Shown piece by piece: positions 61,561 through 64,000 of a stretch of DNA of 64,000 nucleotides. How positions within the stretch are numbered: position 1 is the stretch's first letter; each line of letters opens with the position of its first letter. The notes under the pieces are model-generated. The model worked only from the letters and a program-made list of their open reading frames with translations. It searched no databases and had not been told where the DNA came from. Source of the DNA: CAVTUU01 sp045804965 (GTDB taxonomy: Bacteria > Chloroflexota > Chloroflexia > Thermomicrobiales > UBA6265). The position numbers were made by a program, and so were the translations under genes. The stretch is from positions 1-64,000 of the forward strand of contig JBJMMD010000033.1 in NCBI GenBank assembly GCA_045804965.1. The letters run 5' to 3'.

Positions 61561-63210
61561 CTAATGCCAGGGGACGATCGGCACGTCGATGATCGTCGGC
61601 AGGCTTCGGTCCAATGCCTCCACGATCGCCGCCTCCATCGCTTGAGGGGTCTCAGCACGGACCGCGGGCACCTTGTACGCCTTGGCGAGCTCGACATAAT
61701 CCGGATTAAGAAGATCGACGCCAATGTACCGACCGCCGCGGGATTCAGCTTGCGCTTCCTTGACGGCGGAGTAGGTCGAGTCGTTGAAAATCACGATCGG
61801 CACGCCCTGTTCAAATTGAACCGCGGTCGCGAGTTCCGCCATGGTGAACTGAAATCCGCCATCGCCAATGATGCAGACGACGGGCGTTTCCGGGCGAGCG
61901 ATTTTGGCGCCAATCGCTGCCGGCAAGGCAAAACCGAGCGTGCCGAACCCGCTTGGGAACATGAACGTACGCGGTTGATAAGCCGGATAAAGTCTGCAGG
62001 AAGCGTAGGCAACCTGTGTCATGTCAAATACTGCGATACCATCTCGTGGAATCGCCCGGCGCAGCGCGTCGATGTACGGCAGGCGATCCTTTCCGTACGA
62101 GTTTTCGCGGGCCGCCGCCTTCGCGCTGTCGATCTCGTCTCGGCTGAATCCCTCAATCATGTAATCGACTCCGCCAAGGAGCGACTCGATCCCTTCCGCC
62201 GCGAGGAGCGCGTCGCCAAGGATGCCGACGGTGGGCCGGGCATTGAGGAGAAGTTCGCGGCTGTCGACATCGACCCGGATCAGTTCCTGCGGAAATCTCA
62301 TCTGGAACGTATCGGTTTCTTGCTCTCCCAATTTGGACCCAAATACGAGCAAGCAATCCGCGCTTTGCAGAAGTTCGTCCACTGTATTGCCGGGAGACCA
62401 AAGCGCGCCGATCACCTGCGGGTGATCTTCAGGGACCGAACCCTTGCCCATGATTGAGGTGATCACCGGCGCTCCGAGGCGCTCAGCGAGGGCGATGATC
62501 GGATCTGTTGCTTCGGCTTGGACGGCGCCACCACCGCAATAAATCACGACGCGCTTGGAATTGCGGATGCGATCTGCTGCCTCCTCTAGCAACTGTGGGT
62601 CCGGCTGGAGTCTGACGCGCTGGGCGCCGGCGGGAAGGTCGATGCTCTTCGCGACCTCGTCAAGCACGTCGGTCGGGATTTCAACATGAACTGGCAATCG
62701 CCGGCGGCTTTGCAGACGGCGAAATGCCTCGGCCATCAGCGCGACAACATCCTCCGGAGATTCGGCCCGGGCGCTCAATTGCGTGAGCGCGGACATCACC
62801 CCTAGTTGATCCTTCAGGTCGTGCAGGCTTCCTCGCATGTTGTCGACGTAGGGACGAGGATTGTTGGCTGAGAGCACGAAAACCGGCGAAGAATCCGTAT
62901 AGGCCTCGCCGATGGGAGTAGCCACGTTGGTCAATCCGGGTCCGCTGATCACGACGGCAACACCGACCTGACCCGAGGCACGCGCGTAACCGTCGGCCAT
63001 GAAGCCGGCGCCTTGCTCATGGCGAGCGAGGATGTGCCTAATGTTCGAGGCAAGGAGCGCATCATAGAGAGAAAGCGTGTGAACGCCCGGGATGCCGAAG
63101 ACCACCTCAACCCCGTTGGCTTCGAGCATCGCAATTGCGAGCTCCGCGCCTGATGCTCGTTCACTGCGCTCAACCACTTCGATCAAACCTGAGGATGTCG
63201 TTTCGAGCAT
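61561..63210 (-). CDS. Thiamine-diphosphate-dependent enzyme, acetolactate synthase/2-oxo-acid decarboxylase type
   Basis: The 550-residue protein starts at ATG 63210 behind CGGAGA. The N-terminal PYR domain has GVEVVFGIPGVHTLSLYDAL and the catalytic Glu in ARHEQGAGFMADGYAR. A middle domain binds nucleotide (RVVIYCGGGAVQ). The C-terminal PP domain has the TDP motif GDGGFQFTMAELATAVQ...IVIFND. It resembles 5-guanidino-2-oxopentanoate decarboxylase-like and acetolactate-synthase-like proteins; no small regulatory subunit gene is adjacent, so a catabolic role is more likely than branched-chain synthesis. It converges with the glycan cluster. Confidence 0.85.
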   Translation of the reverse strand: MLETTSSGLIEVVERSERASGAELAIAMLEANGVEVVFGIPGVHTLSLYDALLASNIRHILARHEQGAGFMADGYARASGQVGVAVVISGPGLTNVATPIGEAYTDSSPVFVLSANNPRPYVDNMRGSLHDLKDQLGVMSALTQLSARAESPEDVVALMAEAFRRLQSRRRLPVHVEIPTDVLDEVAKSIDLPAGAQRVRLQPDPQLLEEAADRIRNSKRVVIYCGGGAVQAEATDPIIALAERLGAPVITSIMGKGSVPEDHPQVIGALWSPGNTVDELLQSADCLLVFGSKLGEQETDTFQMRFPQELIRVDVDSRELLLNARPTVGILGDALLAAEGIESLLGGVDYMIEGFSRDEIDSAKAAARENSYGKDRLPYIDALRRAIPRDGIAVFDMTQVAYASCRLYPAYQPRTFMFPSGFGTLGFALPAAIGAKIARPETPVVCIIGDGGFQFTMAELATAVQFEQGVPIVIFNDSTYSAVKEAQAESRGGRYIGVDLLNPDYVELAKAYKVPAVRAETPQAMEAAIVEALDRSLPTIIDVPIVPWH

Positions 63211-63445
63211 TCTATGTCTCCGCGCACTAATTGGGGCCACTCCTGCGGTGCTGCACAAACTGTCGAGAGCCCGCAGCATGCGCGGTTGTATCAAAGCAGA
63301 CGGCGTTCGGCAATGTAGTGACGAAGCGGCCGAATGCGCATTAGGTATATATGGACTGGTATGCTTCGTTCATTATGTGCGGTGGCCGCCGCGCCGGCCC
63401 CGCTGCAGGATCGATCAAAAACGGTTCTCACTGGAAGGAAACCGT

Positions 63446-64000
63446 GTGTCCGACTGCCGTGTAATCCGGTCTCCGCTCCTCCCTGGCGGCGATCTCATTT
63501 CAGCAGTCCTTGATCGAGAAGTTATGGCGCTCGCCGATCGTGGCGGGGCAAGCGGAATGGTCGGCGATCGATGGGCCGACCTTTGCTCTGATTGGGCGCA
63601 AGAATGGTGCGGCAAGTCGTCTCCTGTGCCAGACGGTTTGGGCCTTCCGCTGACTGTCGATCGGGTCGCACGACTGGACGCTCGACCGGAGATTGCCCGG
63701 CGCGCATCGAAACGGGGACTCCAGAATCCCGACCTCCTCTTCCTGGGTCGCCGCGACGGTATTCCAGTCATCCAAGCAGCAGATGCCAAATTCTCGGTTG
63801 AAACTGCACGTTCAAAACAGGTCAGCCCGGGCGTCGTCGACGCGCTTCTGGCAATCGATAACTTGCTCTTGCCATTGACCGGAATTCTGCCGAGTGATCT
63901 TGAGATCGTGCCGGGAGTTTTTCTTTGCCCCGATTTTCCGCTGACAACTACGATGCTGGAGCGAGGGCGTGGAATCACGAGAGTGACTGTCAGGCGAGAT
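63446..64000 (+). CDS. Partial gene at window end, possible PD-(D/E)XK nuclease fold
   Basis: A reading frame of 185 codons runs off the right edge without a stop. GTG 63446 is preceded by AAGGAA. The protein starts VSDCRVIRSPLLPGGDLISA. A segment about 95-118 residues in reads NPDLLFLGRR, then VIQAADAKFS. The Pro-Asp, the later Asp-Ala-Lys and an upstream Glu match the pattern of PD-(D/E)XK nucleases, but I do not recognise the family. Long open frame and GC-rich third positions support real coding; the minus-strand frames here look like shadows. Confidence 0.65.
   Translation, partial: MSDCRVIRSPLLPGGDLISAVLDREVMALADRGGASGMVGDRWADLCSDWAQEWCGKSSPVPDGLGLPLTVDRVARLDARPEIARRASKRGLQNPDLLFLGRRDGIPVIQAADAKFSVETARSKQVSPGVVDALLAIDNLLLPLTGILPSDLEIVPGVFLCPDFPLTTTMLERGRGITRVTVRRD

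Overview
This window looks like chromosomal DNA of a moderately GC-rich bacterium of the phylum Chloroflexota, most likely near the Thermomicrobia/Sphaerobacter group. That placement is an inference from gene content, not a search: a bacterial family-B DNA polymerase, a Tad/Flp apparatus with a receiver-MinD type CpaE, an F420-type deazaflavin oxidoreductase, several Tat substrates, paired bactofilins, and many GTG/TTG starts. No phage, insertion sequence, integrase or CRISPR array is visible. Both strands are densely coding.

Layout. 1-2.6 kb: initiator tRNA with its terminator, then polB on the minus strand. 2.6-8.8 kb: a Tad pilus operon (cpaB, cpaE, cpaF/tadA, tadB, tadC) behind a recognisable promoter. 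8.9-11.1 kb: an amidohydrolase and comF. 11.1-17.1 kb, minus strand: the classic rpsB-tsf-pyrH-frr-uppS-cdsA-dxr operon, linking translation, UMP synthesis, phospholipid and isoprenoid/undecaprenyl synthesis. 17.2-20 kb: an SH3-domain membrane protein and two bactofilins. 20.4-24.8 kb: small stand-alone genes (DinB-like, VOC, a Tat-exported arylsulfotransferase-like protein, a deazaflavin oxidoreductase). 24.9-26.6 kb: tRNA-Arg and rpoN (sigma-54). 27-30 kb: a site-2 protease with CBS domains, an iscR-like regulator and iscS. 30-35 kb, minus strand: scpB-scpA, an HD protein, a second site-2 protease, and an orphan pair of oligopeptide ABC ATPases. 35.4-42.2 kb: dprA, topA, hslV-hslU and a ROK sugar kinase. 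42.5-48.7 kb: a complete Opp/Dpp operon (two permeases, two ATPases, Tat-exported binding protein). 48.9-52.5 kb: a class IV aminotransferase, a palindrome-rich intergenic stretch, a VOC protein and a CtpA-type protease. 52.6-53.1 kb: two small charged proteins. 53.3-61.5 kb: an envelope glycan cluster with a GtrA protein, three large GT-C-like membrane proteins, two small membrane partners and a UDP-galactopyranose-mutase-like flavoprotein. 61.6-63.2 kb, minus strand: a thiamine-diphosphate enzyme. 63.4 kb to the end: a reading frame that runs off the window and carries a possible PD-(D/E)XK nuclease signature.

The most notable points are the glycan cluster with its translationally coupled partners, a sigma-54 with a four-cysteine insert near its N-terminus, an HslV with both a propeptide and an acidic tail, a perfect 18-bp palindrome upstream of the bactofilin genes, a block of palindromic repeats at 49.8-50.1 kb, and the truncated possible nuclease at the right edge. 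Most of the rest is ordinary core genome.
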